A DNA stretch of 64,000 bases from Girardinichthys multiradiatus (Eukaryota > Chordata > Actinopteri > Cyprinodontiformes > Goodeidae), in NCBI RefSeq assembly GCF_021462225.1, contig NC_061817.1:5801327-5865326 (forward strand), given 5' to 3'. The notes beneath the pieces were generated by a model that had not been told where the DNA came from, made no database searches, and worked only from the letters and a program-made list of their open reading frames with translations. The position numbers were made by a program, and so were the translations under genes. Shown here piece by piece: positions 11,700 through 23,228 of the stretch; positions within the stretch are counted from its first letter, which is position 1, and each line of letters opens with the position of its first letter.

Positions 11700-12360
11700 T
11701 GGCTTTGTGAAGTTTTGTATAAAAAGGTGGAGATGCTGGAAATTGAGTTCCTCCCACTTTCGTATTTTGAGGCTTTCATTGGAACGTTTGGCAAAATTGT
11801 GTCACTGCTGAGGGTCTTTGATAGGGGGCTTCAGGTCATCTGCATCGTTGGTTTTAGTGTCTATCATCTGCTTCATGACAGTATTCCATAGATTTTCTAT
11901 GAGGTCAGGCAACTTTGCTGGCCAGTAAAGCACATTGACCCAACTTTTGGTAAGTTTGGCAGTGTGGGCAGGTGCCAAGTCCTGCTTGACAATGAAATCT
12001 GCATCTCCATACAGCTTGACAACAGAAGGAAGCACGAGGTGCTCTAAACCTTTCCACTCTTCCTTCCAGACTCTGGGACCTTGATTTCAAAATCAAATGC
12101 ATCTTTACTTTCATCTGAAAAGAGGACTGAGCAATAGTCAATTTTTTCTCCTTAATTCAGATAAAATGCTTGTTAACCATGTGTAGGATTTGTCTGTGCA
12201 TAGTGGCCCTTGATGCACTCACATCAGCCTCAGTCCACTCCTTCTGAAGCCCCCTGAAATTCTCGGGTGGATTTTGCTTGAAAATCCTCTCTAGGCTGTG
12301 GTTATCCTTGTAGCTGGTGCACCTTTTCCAACCACACCTTTTCCTTCTACTCAACTTTCT
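11700..12360 (-). mobile_element. decayed Tc1-like transposon, second family
   Basis: The minus strand encodes broken transposase pieces. A C-terminal part at 11802-12035 has 'DFIVKQDLAPAHTAK' (the second catalytic Asp region) and 'LPDLIENLWN'. An N-terminal part at 12170-12360 has 'RRKRCGWKRC' and 'SASRATMHRQI'. It is more divergent than copies A and B, with different flanking inverted-repeat sequence. The 5' side is cut off at about 12360 by a G-rich repeat. Confidence 0.75.
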
Positions 12361-13106
12361 ATGGCGTGGAGGGTCTGCAGCCTGTGGGGTGGAGGGGTTG
12401 TGTCCACTTCTAGGATGCGGGGTCACCGGTGTTTGGATCGGCTGGGTGGCGATGGTGGAGCTGAGCTGGATAGTGTTTCTCCCTGGGCGGTCGTTGCAGT
12501 GGCAGTGATGTAGTGTTTTTTGTGGCTGAGGGGAGCGTGGTGGGGGACACTAGCCCTGGGTGCCTGCCGCTGGCCGGGGATCTCTTGGTTGGTGAGTTTG
12601 TCCCATCATGGTGCGGGGTCGGGGGTCCTGTTGCGGGTGTGGTGCTCGGTGGGGTCTGCCCTGTTGCACCAGTGGGCGGGGGTGGCGTTGCGCGGGGCCC
12701 TTGCCTTGCCGTTGCAGCGCGCTGTGTGGTGGGGGAGCGGAGTGCGGCGGGGGTGCTTAGAGCGGGGCTGTGTGTGGAGCTTGCGCTGTGTGGGTGTGGC
12801 TTCATTGGCTTCTTGGCTATGGAGTTCACCTGTAGGGGTGTGCCCCTGTAGGGAGGGGATTCGTGGCATTTGGATTCGGGGGCATGTGTTCGATATCGGT
12901 GTCCTTGTAGGGGGTGGCCCTCTGGGGAGGTTCATGTTGAGGTTCACTGGGGGTGGGAGACTCATGGGGTTGGGATCGGAGCTCATTGGGGGGACATAGC
13001 CCCTCTCCAGAGGTGGATGGGTGTTGTTGGGGACTAGGTTCGCGAAGGGGGGGTGGGGGCCGGGCCGGGCCTTCCAAGTTGTGAAGCGACGTTGCATTCC
13101 AAGCGT
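12361..13106 (+). repeat. G-rich unclassified interspersed repeat
   Basis: About 750 bp of strongly G-rich + strand sequence, unlike its AT-rich surroundings. Long open frames on both strands reflect composition, not genes. The segment 12440-12610 is homologous, in opposite orientation, to 17270-17520. Shared words include 'tggtggagctgagctgg' and a 'ggtgagNtNatcccatcNtggtg' pattern. It abuts a truncated Tc1 on one side and the truncated 3' side of a gypsy element on the other. Confidence 0.55.
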
Positions 13107-13139
13107 ATGCTTGGAAGGCGGTCCCTTCAGCCTCAGGCT

Positions 13140-14057
13140 TCCAGGAAAATGAGACCTTGCAAGAAGTCAATACAGTGAGAGGTGCAGCTGTTAAACTATA
13201 GTCCTTGATGAATCGTCTGTAGACGTTTGCAAATTTGAGAAAGTGCTGGAGTGCTTTGCGCGAGTCCAGGACAGGCCACTCCAGGACAGCTTTGATTTTC
13301 TCTGGGTCAGAACATACCTGTCCACCCTCAAGGATGTAACCCAGAAAAGTGATGGATGGCTGGTGAAACTCGCACTTTTAGTCTTTCACAAAAAGACGGT
13401 TTTCCAAGAGGCACTGGAGTACCTGATGAACGTGTCTGCGATGTTCTTCAATGTCCTTAGAATAAATGAGAATGTCATCCAAATATACAAAAATGAAAAT
13501 ATTCAAAAAGTCTATGAGAATGTCGTTAACTAAAGCCAGGAAAACAGCAGGTGCGTTACATAGTCCGAAAGGCATGACCAGGTACTCGAAATGGCCCAAC
13601 GGTGTCTTTAAGGTCGTTTCCACTTGTCCCCCTGGCAGATCCTGAGGAGATGATAAGCATTTCTAAAGTCTAACTTGAAGAATATTGTTGCACCATGAAC
13701 TGGTTCAAAAGCTGAGGTGATGAGAGGTAGTGGGTATTTATTTTAAACTGTGATTTGGTTTGAGCCCCTATAGTCATTGCATGGGCGTAACGAACCATCC
13801 TTCTTACCCACAAAGAAAAATCCTGCCCCAAGAGGTGAGGAGGAATGCCAAATAATACCTGCAGTCAAGGACTCAATATAATTCTCCATAGACTTCTGTT
13901 CTGGACGAGAGATATTATACAAGCTGCTAGAAGCCGGGGGGGCACCAGGAAGAAGATCGATCGTGTAGTCATTAGGTTTATGGGGGGGTAAAGACAGGGC
14001 CTTATCCTTACTAAATACTCTCCTCAAATCATGGTACTCAGTGGGCACATGAGACAA
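13140..14057 (-). pseudogene. gypsy pol: reverse transcriptase fragment
   Basis: Coding pieces in order on the minus strand: the pre-RT region with '[20 protein letters not shown]' and '[10 protein letters not shown]' (14057-13746); a stop codon at 13743-13745; a degraded segment; the RT core with 'PFGLCNAP' and the catalytic YLDDILIYS (13623-13378); then 'FLGYILEGG' and '[15 protein letters not shown]' in a shifted frame (about 13340-13195). It copies RNA into DNA in the intact family. The aspartates of the catalytic motif are still encoded, but the frame is interrupted. Confidence 0.88.
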
Positions 14058-14518
14058 ATCTATAACCTCTTCCTCTCTGTTAATCTGTTCGGGGAATCTC
14101 CAGGAATAAGCTGACTGTAGACAAGATGAATGACAACTAGTGGACCAGGACTCGATGCGACACTCAGACCAATCTAAATGAGGATTATGTTTCTGTAATC
14201 AAGGGAACTATGGAACACTGACACACTGGAAACACAAAAAAAGAAATTTCTTCCCTATGGTTACCTCCATTGGTTTAGTACATTGGGTTATCTGCTGCAA
14301 TCTCTTACCATCTAAGGCTTGGACTGAACAAGGTGATGCAAATTGTCCTACCTCAATGCCTGCTCTGCTGACTAACTTGGAATCTATTAATCTATCTGTT
14401 CACTGCCTGAATCCAACATGGCAGCCAAAGTCAAAAAGTATGTTGATTAAATATGATAGTAGATGGTAGGCAGAATCTGGGGGCTTTGCAACTCTGTAAG
14501 TGGTCCACCAACCCCCCT

Positions 14519-15519
14519 TCATAGTTGATGGACCCTGTCTTTTGGCTGCCTGGGACAAAGAGGACAAGTTGCTACGAAGTAATCAGGTGACCCGCAGTAA
14601 AAACACTGCTTAGGGAGTTTGCGTCTTTGTCTTTCCTCAAAAGTTAATTGGTTGCGTCCTAGTAGCATGGGCTCAAGATCAACTGCAGTTTGTTGAGGTG
14701 GTGTCTTAGCTGTGGGTAGAGAGCTAGTGGCTAACTGTGGTTTTAAATTAAACCTCTCAACCGTGGATCTTCTTCTCTCCCTTATTCTATTATCAACCTT
14801 AGTAGCTAATGAAATTGCTTCGTCTAGTGTAGGTGGTTCATCAATTAGGACCAACTCATCCTTCAAAGTGTTGTCTAAAGCGTGAAAAAAGGCTGACTTT
14901 AAAGCGTCATTATTCCAACCAGAAGCAGCAGCCAAGGTGCGAAACTCAATAGAAAATTCAGTGAGAGGCCTATTACGCTGCTTTAAGGCTCTCCATGGTC
15001 GACCAGTACTAGTCTTGTCAATCACAGGGGAAAATGCCTGCTTAAATTCATTAATAAATTCTTCAAAAGTGCAACCAAAATCTCTGCAATCAGAGAAACG
15101 GACCTCTGCCCTCTGGAAGGCCTTGCCTGTTAATAATCCTAGTAAATACAAAATCTTAACATCGTCCTGGAAAAGAAACGTGGTGAGCGGTTCAAAACTA
15201 AAGTACATTGGAGCAAAAATCCCCTACAGTTACTAACCTCGCCAGAGAATTTCTCTGGGTTAGGTGAGGTGACGTCACGTGAATGACGAAGTTGTTGGGA
15301 TGGTGGTGGTGCAGCAGCGCCATCTGCATGAACGGAGGACTGAGAATTCAAGGTTTGCTGAAGTAAGGAAGTAATCTGTTCTAACTGTTGATTTGTATGG
15401 CGTTGTTGCTCTGAATGGGAACTAAGAGAGGTGTCATGAAAATGAATCTGGTTAGCGTGTTCAGATAATGTTCTTCGGAGTGCTTCTGCTAGGTCTTGTT
15501 GGCCAGAGTGTTCTGTCAT
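14519..15519 (-). pseudogene. gypsy gag (capsid and zinc knuckle)
   Basis: The start chosen is MTEHSG at 15517-15519, because this is the usual gag start in sushi-type elements; an upstream Met at 15699 lies in leader sequence. A coiled-coil-like Gln-rich N-terminus is followed by 'NPEKFSGE'. A frameshift near 15180-15220 moves the capsid domain into another frame (from 15208). The knuckle reads CFYCGSPDYFVATC, so the usual His of CX2CX4HX4C is Tyr. The C-terminus is at 14519. Confidence 0.82.
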
Positions 15520-15659
15520 TTTGCTTGAGATAGATCTCAAGGAAGCTGCCAGCTTAATACTTGGAAACGAAATCCAAACGAAATCCACCAAACATAGGTA
15601 ATCTTGATTGTCCAGAAAACTTCTGGAACTGAAGCCAAAGTTCAGCGAAGAATGATCAG

Positions 15660-15937
15660 AAGGTTCAGGTTTCTGCCTGCGAAGGAACATAAACAACATC
15701 AGCTTAGAGACAAAGAACGAAGCATAGCTTAGAAGCGACTGAGCTTGTTACCACGGAAGGCAAACACACTGGCATCGAAGTGCTGGCAGCCTCCTGCTTA
15801 AATACTCCTCCAATGCAATCATCAGATCAGTTGTACCCGTCAGCCAGCACACCTCAGAAACACCAGCACCATCTGGAAACTGAAAACAAAAGTGCAGACA
15901 AAAACAAAACACACACACAGAACCCAAAACCCTGACA
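15660..15937 (-). repeat. 5' LTR and leader of the gypsy element (approximate)
   Basis: On the minus strand it starts TGTCAGGG at 15937 and contains 'gtatttaagcagg' (TATA-like, about 15797-15809). The inner boundary cannot be fixed because no 3' LTR remains for comparison. Confidence 0.55.
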
Positions 15938-16109
15938 AATTCATTTTGAAATATGTTCTAGCAATTGGTTATTTTTAGCTAAATACATTTATACATTACA
16001 TATTAGAGGAGTTTGTCATTTAACTTTGTCAGTAAGTTTTGATATTTTTGATTGTATACTGGTTTAGTATGACCCAGGTAAGCAGTCATGTCAATTACTC
16101 TTTGACCAT

Positions 16110-17100
16110 GCAAGTCATGTTTATTTGTATAGCACATTTCAGCAACAAGACAATTCAAAGTGTTTTACATGATGAAGAAAATACATAGCAGTGACACTGT
16201 AAAGGAATGTAAAGAAAATTTGGACTACAGACTGAAATTAATTATGTTTCAGTCAATAGTTTAAATAGAAAGTCAAGGGCAACTCTAAACAAACGGGTTT
16301 TTAACATTGATTTAAAAGAACTCAGGGATTCAGCACTTTTGCAATTTTCTGGAAGTTTGTCCCAGATTAGTGGAGCATTAAAACTAAATTCTATGCAGAG
16401 TAAACTTCAACCAGAAGACAGAGTGGTAAGGAAGATTGGTTCAACATACATTTTTGATGTATTTTGGTGCTAAGCCGTTTGGTGATTTGTAAACAAAAGT
16501 ATTATGTAGTCTATTCTCTGAGGTACAGGGAGACGGGCTCCCTGTAAGGACTGGGCTGATGTGCTCTACTATCTTAGTTTTAGTGAGGACGCGGGCAGCA
16601 GCATTCTGGATCAGTCACAGTTGTCTTGACTTTTTGACTTGTTAGGCAGACCTGTGAAGCAATCGCAGTAATCAATTTGACTAAAGATAAACGCACAGCA
16701 TGGGTTTTTTAGGATCCTGCTGGGACAATAGTCTTTTAGTCCTTGAAATGTTCTTCCAGATATAGAAGGCTGACTTAGTGATTGTCTTTATGTGCCTCTG
16801 AAGGTTCAGGTCTGAGTCCATCACTACACCCAGATTTTGGGCCTGATCGGGGGTTTCTAGCTGTAGTAACGGAAGCTGTGTAATGACTCTTGATCGCTCC
16901 TTCTTTGGGCCAAAAAACATGACTTCCGTTTTGTTTTTATTGAATTGAAGAAATTATGGCATATCCGTCCATTGATTTGTTCAATGCATCTTTCTAATTC
17001 TTAAATAGTTTTATAGTCTCCTGGTGACATTGTAATGTAAAGCTGTGACTCATCTGTGTAGTTATGGTAACCTATCTTGTTGTTTGTAATGAGCTAGGGG
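16110..17100 (-). mobile_element. L2-like LINE, C-terminal and 3' end
   Basis: The minus strand encodes the end of a LINE reverse transcriptase ORF. The clearest part is 16681-16920 with 'QAQNLGVVMDSDLNLQRHI' and 'KSAFYIWKNISR', the post-RT region of L2/CR1-type elements. The 3' end lies at about 16110, where the + strand reads 'tttatttgtatagcacattt'. Stops separate the pieces. It differs in sequence from the L2 family at 4118, 9553 and 58600. Confidence 0.75.
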
Positions 17101-17259
17101 AGCATGTAGATATTGTTATTGAAATTCAATGATGCTCTTTTTTTTAACATGTCCTGTCTGGCGGGACAGGAAATTCTGAGTGGCATTCAGATTTTTTTCT
17201 GTGCCAAGAAGAAGTCCAACAGATTTACATTTATAAGTGGAGCATTACACCTTTTGCTA

Positions 17260-17525
17260 TAATGCCCCACCAAGATGGGATCAGCTCACCCTGCAAGCAG
17301 TCCCTGGCAGGCGGTGCACAACCCAGACTGAGGGTACCCACCATGTCCCCTCAAAAACACAATATCGCCGCCATTGCATCGCTTGCCCAGGGAATACCAC
17401 CAACCAGCTCAGCTCCACCAGAAGAAAAGAAAAGAAAAGAAAGAAAGTAAACATGCGCCCAGGTACCCCCCACCCACAAACACTCACTACCACGGTACAC
17501 CCCTGACGCAAATGCCACACAAAGC
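17260..17525 (-). repeat. second copy of the G-rich repeat (inverted)
   Basis: On the minus strand this aligns by eye with 12440-12610 of the other copy. It includes a (GAAAA/GAAAG)n purine run at 17424-17449 that the other copy lacks. Confidence 0.5.
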
Positions 17526-17639
17526 TGGCTGGCCAGTCTCTTCACCAAAGCCACGCCATACCACTAAACGCACTCCCACCCAGCCCATCTTTGGTCGATC
17601 ATTTAACCCTTTCACAAAACTGGACTTTTCCACTTGAGC

Positions 17640-19385
17640 TCTAAAACCATGCCATGCTATAAAAAGGAAAATATCCTTATTCATCAGATTTACCCTGCGT
17701 CAGAAATTAAAGTTAATAGCAGTATGTTTCTGCTCAACAGTTCAGGTTCAAGCATGGATGCACACTGAAGGGCTTTAAAGTTGCTCATAGCAACCTGCTT
17801 ATACACACATTCCTCAAAATCAACATGGCACTTGAATATGAAAGAAATAATATGGTTTCCTGAACAACAACTGTGATTACCACATTTTGGCCTTGGGCGT
17901 GTTTGAGATTATGTTACTTTGGTCACTGAATGTAACGAGTATTATGTTTGATGTAAGCATCAGCATAAACACAAAAGATGTTTAGTTTGACAGGTCTCAC
18001 CTTCCCTTTACTTTAATGCTTTTCTACTGAGTTCCCAATGTCACTCCTTATTTGCGTAATATTTTCCACAGCAGGAAGGAAGTGTTTGCAACCATTGCCA
18101 AGAAACACTCTTGAAACAAACAAAAAAAAAAACTATTTTGGCATACAACTGTCAAAAATAAAAGGAAGTACGTTTTACAATTTTAGTTTTTGCCCACCAA
18201 GAATGAAATAATAATTTGGTGCTCTTCAAAGTTATAAAATTAGATAAATAAAAATTGTAATAATAATAATAACAGATATGTTACATTAGGGGAATTTTTT
18301 TGACAAGAGTAAAAACCAAAATCCAAAAGCAATGCAAGGAGAACAAGTTCACCCTTAGTGGTTCTGATTGAAAGTGTAGGTAGCAACCAGAAAATGCTAA
18401 TCCAATGTGCTTCAAACACTAAGGGTTACAGTTAACAAAAGCACCTCTGAAGCTGAAATTTTGGCAGGTTGTTGCTCTGACGTGATCATTCCAGACAGTT
18501 GGCATTCTTCCTGAGAGATGACGTCCAAACAAGTTGATGTGACGGACTGGATGCGCAACCCTCAGAGAGGACACAAAAATTTCCATGAGCTACAGTATAG
18601 GTCTGAAGTTTTCTTGCACTTATCTGGGCATGAATGTCATTATTTAATTTTGAGGCTTTATTGCTTTTTCTGAACCATTAAACTTGCTGTCTTTTTATGT
18701 ATGATTATACCACAATGATTTTCAGAAACTGTAAGTAGGTGCAAAAGTTTTAATTTATTGTGCATTTCTTTGATGCAAACGGGGTCAAACATATACATAC
18801 AGGCTTATAAATATGCATACATGCTCACCAATATGTCATTAAATATATTTGAGCTAATTACAGCTTGATCACAAACTTTTTTAGTCACCAGCAAGTCCTG
18901 GCACAAGTCTTGGTGAATATTTATCTACCCATCTTAGTAAAATTACCAGTGCCAGTCTTAAAGCAAAAAAACTACAAATATTTAATGAAACTGAGATCTG
19001 GGCTCTGGGATGGACTCAGTTTTAGCCTGATTTATAAATTCCTACCCCAGTTTTGATGTGTCAAGATTTCAGCTGCCTAAAATAAAAAATAAGGTTGACT
19101 GAAATTCTTTTTCAACCAAAGGTCAAAATTACAGAACATATGACCCAAGAAGTTAAACATAGATGAATAACCTTTATCCTTCCGGTAACTTCTTCATTTT
19201 TCAAAAAGCCATGCTTATTTTCTTTACCATAGTCCATGATGGTGACTATCTTTCCATGCTGGCTGTGTGTGTGGCATGACAGGGGGATTGTCATTTTAAG
19301 TCATGCTGTTTGTAACTTTTATAAAGCCTAAAATAAATTACTTTACATTTTTTAAATAAATCCTGTATGCAAGTTTTTGAAATTA
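17640..19385. other. no recognisable feature
   Basis: AT-rich DNA without supported genes; simple A and AAT runs at 18121-18131 and 18255-18275. Confidence 0.45.
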
Positions 19386-19389
19386 GCTT

Positions 19390-20520
19390 TCTCCATAAGG
19401 GGGCCTGGCCTCCCTGGAACACTAGTCAGGCTCTGTCATCGGTGACAGGGTTTACAGTGTAGAAATAGAGTACAGGCATAGAGGAAAATGCAGATAGAGA
19501 GGGTGTAGGGAAGTACAGGGTATATGCTAGGGAGGGAGATGCTCTCTGAAGAGCTGGGTCTTCGAGAGAAATTTCTTCAATATAGACTGGTGGTACCCTA
19601 TTCTGGTAGCACTCGTTATGTCATTCCACAACCATGAAATGACACATGGAACGAGTCTGGATTGTCTTGAGCGTGGTGTGGGCACTGCTAGCTGAAAAGC
19701 CCTTGACAACTGGAGTGACCAAGTTCATACAAAACCCTTTGCAAAAGCATTCAAGTAGATAAGACTTGTTCCATTAAGCAGTTTGTAGGCTTAAACTAGT
19801 AACTTCAATGTGATGCAGGTGGCTAAGGGAAGCCAGTGGAGCTCAACAAACCAAATGGTTTTGTGTGCTCTTTTAGGTTGAATGAAGATGGGCTGCCGCA
19901 TTCTGGACCTTCTACAATTGTTTCACAGCACAGGCTGGGAGACCAGTTGGAAGGGTGTTGAACTGGTCAAGACAGGAGATTAACCAAGACAGCGTCAGAA
20001 GATGAGTGGTGTGTTGGGTTAGGTACGCTCTAATTTGTCTTATAATAATGTCCAATGGCATGATCGGGTGACCAAGACAGCATGATCTTAAAAGGTCAGC
20101 TGGTCATTGATCATGACACCCATGTTTCTAGCTACCTTTGATGGAGCAAGAAAAAGGGATTCAGTTTTGATGAAGATATTGCAGTGTATGGTAGGTTTGG
20201 CTGGGAAGACATGCAGCTCAGTTTTTTAAAGGTTTCGTTGGAGATGATAGGCTTACATGCATGTTGATTTGTCAGAGAGACAGTCCGAGATTCGTGCTGA
20301 GACTTTGACGTCATTAAATGGGAATGACAGATGGAGCTGGGTATCCTTCGCATCGCAGTGGTATGAGACGCCATTTGACTGGATGATGTGGACCAGTGAG
20401 GTTGACTGTATGGCAAAAAGAGGAGGTCCCAGGACTGATCCTTGGTGTGGTGCACCAGTGTTACTAAGCCAGGTATGTCAGGCCTGCAAACCTACTAAGC
20501 CAAGGACAGCAATCTAAACT
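19390..20520 (-). mobile_element. L2-type LINE, RT to C-terminus, decayed
   Basis: On the minus strand, broken frames spell the second half of an L2 reverse transcriptase. There is a 'HQGSVLGPPLFAI' segment near 20400-20450 (the RT 'GVPQGSVLGP' motif), 'ARNMGVMIND' near 20100-20130, and 'ELHWLPLATCI' near 19800-19830. The C-terminal 'FQLAVPTPRS...WNDI' is in the open piece 19527-19709. More than ten stops and frameshifts are present. This is a third L2-like family in the window. Confidence 0.78.
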
Positions 20521-20754
20521 TACATTCCAGGCGAGAAGATCCTTAATCAGAGAAGCAGCCAATGGGTTCATGGCACCTCTGGAAGTGCTGCATATATACA
20601 AATCTTAGGTCAGAATATCTGTCGACAGTGCAGATATTACTAGTGCAAACTATAAATATGAGTGGCTGAAAGAAAACCATTAATGTAAAAGAGATATAAT
20701 GAGTTCCGTTTGCAGCATGCCACAACTGAGCAGTTTGCAGACTGTGTGTGGAGA

Positions 20755-20985
20755 AAAACTAACTATGAAATAAGCTGGTGACAGTATCATGTTGTGGGTA
20801 TGCTTTTCTTCAGCAGGGACAGGGAAGCTGATCAGAACTGTTGGGAAGAAGGATAGAGCAAACTTCAGGACAGTTCTGGAAGAAAACCTTCAACTCTGTG
20901 TTGGTTTATCACAAGTTTGTGGTTGTAACATAACAAAATGTTCATATGGTATAAATTATTTTACAAGATACTGATGCCTCAAATT
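20755..20985 (+). mobile_element. Tc1-like remnant with internal deletion
   Basis: It encodes 'WVCFSSAGTGKLIRTVGKK' then 'FRTVLEENLQ' (20792-20900), the Tc1 catalytic-core region. It jumps straight to the terminal segment 'ggtttatcacaagtttgtgg', losing the last third of the gene. Confidence 0.65.
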
Positions 20986-20989
20986 TACT

Positions 20990-22240
20990 CTGGCATATGA
21001 TCTTCGCGCTGATGCAGTCAAGTGCTGCATGTTTTGCTATCACAAAAACATTCAGCACTGCTTTATTACACCTCAGCAAAACTGCAGCGTTTTTCACTGA
21101 CTAAACACTGTAAAAACACACCCAAGCTTATCACTTCAACCAATGTCATGTCCCCTTTATTTCAGGAAAGGCCATGTTTTGTGGAGGAACCTAGCTCAAA
21201 ACACCATGCCTGCCATTTTATTGAGATGACCTAAAGCTTTGACTCATCCTCCAACTTCCCCTGTGTAAGTGTAACGTGCAAACATGCAAACCCATCCCAG
21301 CTTCTCTCTCTCTTTTTTCCCTCCACTAACACACACCCTGCTCCCTCCCTCCAGTCTGTCTCTCATACACAAACATATCAAAAGAGACACACGTGGGCGG
21401 GTTGACGCCGCGCTGTCTGCAGTGCTTTGAGGAGTATTGTTATTAACTGCAGTGTGAATAGACGGAGCAGCACATCCCTTTGCTTTTGGCTGCTGAAGGC
21501 CTGCAGGGCTTGCCTTTGTTTTGCACTCCATAGTGGGCACACCATAATTGCAGTCTTAGCAGAGAAGACACAGAGGTTACATCGACCTTACCTCACAGGG
21601 TAACAGAGGTGGAGACAGTTCAGTTTTTATATGTGATTCTATTTTTTATGTCAATCTCTGTTCTGTGTGACTCATTGAACCATGCAAGCAGTTTCTGAAA
21701 GAACAAAACTGACAATGATATCTCAAATATTGGCCAGAGGACATCTTCTCTGTGTACACTGGTGATACAGAGCAGACAACATGTTCACCTAGTAACTCAG
21801 GAGGTTTATGACCCATTTGGGACTCTGACACTACCCTGTGTTGTCAGAGGGCGTTTGGAGTGCACCCTTCAAGGCTAAGACATCTCCTTTGCACAAAAAA
21901 ACAACATGGCTTTAAGGTCAGGTCTTTCAGGGATAAGCAAAAATACCCAGAACCTTTGAACACTTTTGTATTTTGTCACATTACAACTGTTGTGCAACAT
22001 TAGGTTTGGTTTAGCAATATTAATAAGTATCAAGGACAAATATTAATAAGGTTCGAAATTTTATTCAAAATTACCAAGTTATGGCACAACCTGATTTTCA
22101 GGAAATAATAGCCAAACAGATCTCAACAAACACATTTTATAAATTGATGTTTCAGAAATAATTTGCTAAACGTTTTGGCAAATTGATTCTTTTTTTATTT
22201 TTTTTATATTCACTTTTTTTGTTTTATTATTTTCTGTGGA
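20990..22240. other. mostly unclassified
   Basis: No gene is seen. A possible Tc1-terminal trace is at 21955-22000 ('tgtattttgtcacattacaa'). Confidence 0.35.
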
Positions 22241-22248
22241 CATATATA

Positions 22249-23024
22249 CGGAGCCCGCAAGGGGACTTGGGGGAATTTTTTTCTTTTGCATCCCCACGCA
22301 ATAGTTTTGCGTTCCCATGCTATACTTTTGCATTCGCTCGCAATACTTTTGCGTTCCCACGCAAAACGCACTACTTTTGCGTTCGGTCGCAATACTTTTG
22401 CATCCCCACGCAATAGTTTTGCGTTCACTCGCTATACCTTTTGCGTTCTCACGCAATAGTCTTTGCCTTATCTCGCAATACTTTGTGGGAGACCCGTTTT
22501 TGAGATTTATTGAGTTTTATTTTGCAATCAGCCTTAAATAAAAGGATCTTCAATCAGACTTAAAGACAGTTATTATCCACATGATGTCAAACTGCTGAAC
22601 TCTGGACAATAATACTGCACAAAACCACATCTGACACTTTTTTGCTAATTACTGCTGCATGATGTGTACTTTTTTAGCATGCCACTTTTGTTTTTATAGT
22701 GAATTGAACGGTTCGTTTTATCCTAAGCATTTAATCGCATTGTTGACTGGATTGTTNNNNNNNNNNNNNNNNNNNNNNNNNNNNNNNNNNNNNNNNNNNN
22801 NNNNNNNNNNNNNNNNNNNNNNNNNNNNNNNNNNNNNNNNNNNNNNNNNNNNNNNNCAATGCCATATCAGTGCTGTTTGTTTTGTGAGCAGTTTGTCAAA
22901 TGTGCTGCTGTCCCAAAATGCACAGTTTTCTCAAGGTGATTAACAACTTTTGCGAGCGAACGCAAAAGTATTGCGTGGGGACGCAAAAGAAAAAAAATTC
23001 CCCCATGTCTCCTCGCGGGCTCCG
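22249..23024. mobile_element. long-TIR non-autonomous DNA transposon around assembly gap
   Basis: Inverted ends of more than 50 bp begin CGGAGCCCGC on both sides (22249 and, complemented, 23024). They continue through a GGGGGAATTTTTTT tract into palindromic words of the form TTTTGCGTYCCCACGCAATA. TA flanks both ends (22247-22248 and 23025-23026). The left subterminal zone (22285-22490) holds about eight such words; the right has two. There is no ORF with a domain, and an N gap lies inside. The superfamily is not identified. Confidence 0.75.
22757..22856. other. assembly gap (100 N)
   Basis: Run of N; the true length is unknown. Confidence 0.99.
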
Positions 23025-23228
23025 TACATATACATATAGATCAGACATTTTCCAGAATATTAAGGCCTACTAATGGTCCCTCTCATTATCCATGGAAATA
23101 ACAGACAGGTGAATATATATTGAATATATATATTAAAAAAAAATACATCTCAGTTGCAGTTGTCTAGGATCTATAAGAGTCTTAAAAAAAATTATATTGA
23201 ATTTCCTTAAGTCTCTTTTTGGGTCATA

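Larger units (their letters stand above)
13107..15937 (-). mobile_element. Ty3/gypsy LTR retrotransposon, 3'-truncated and broken
   Basis: On the minus strand the order is 5' LTR (ending in 'cctgaca' at 15931-15937 on the + strand), gag, a degraded protease zone, then reverse transcriptase. It stops inside the RT-RNase H connection at about 13107, where the G-rich repeat begins. No RNase H, integrase or 3' LTR is present. The gag start MTEHSG and the RT sequence are of the sushi-type vertebrate gypsy lineage. Several frameshifts and stops make it inactive. Confidence 0.88.

Noticed and set aside
12298..13170. Several 100-160 codon open frames on both strands
   Set aside because: The region is extremely G-rich, so stops are rare in every frame. 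No domain is seen, and part is homologous to a dispersed repeat.
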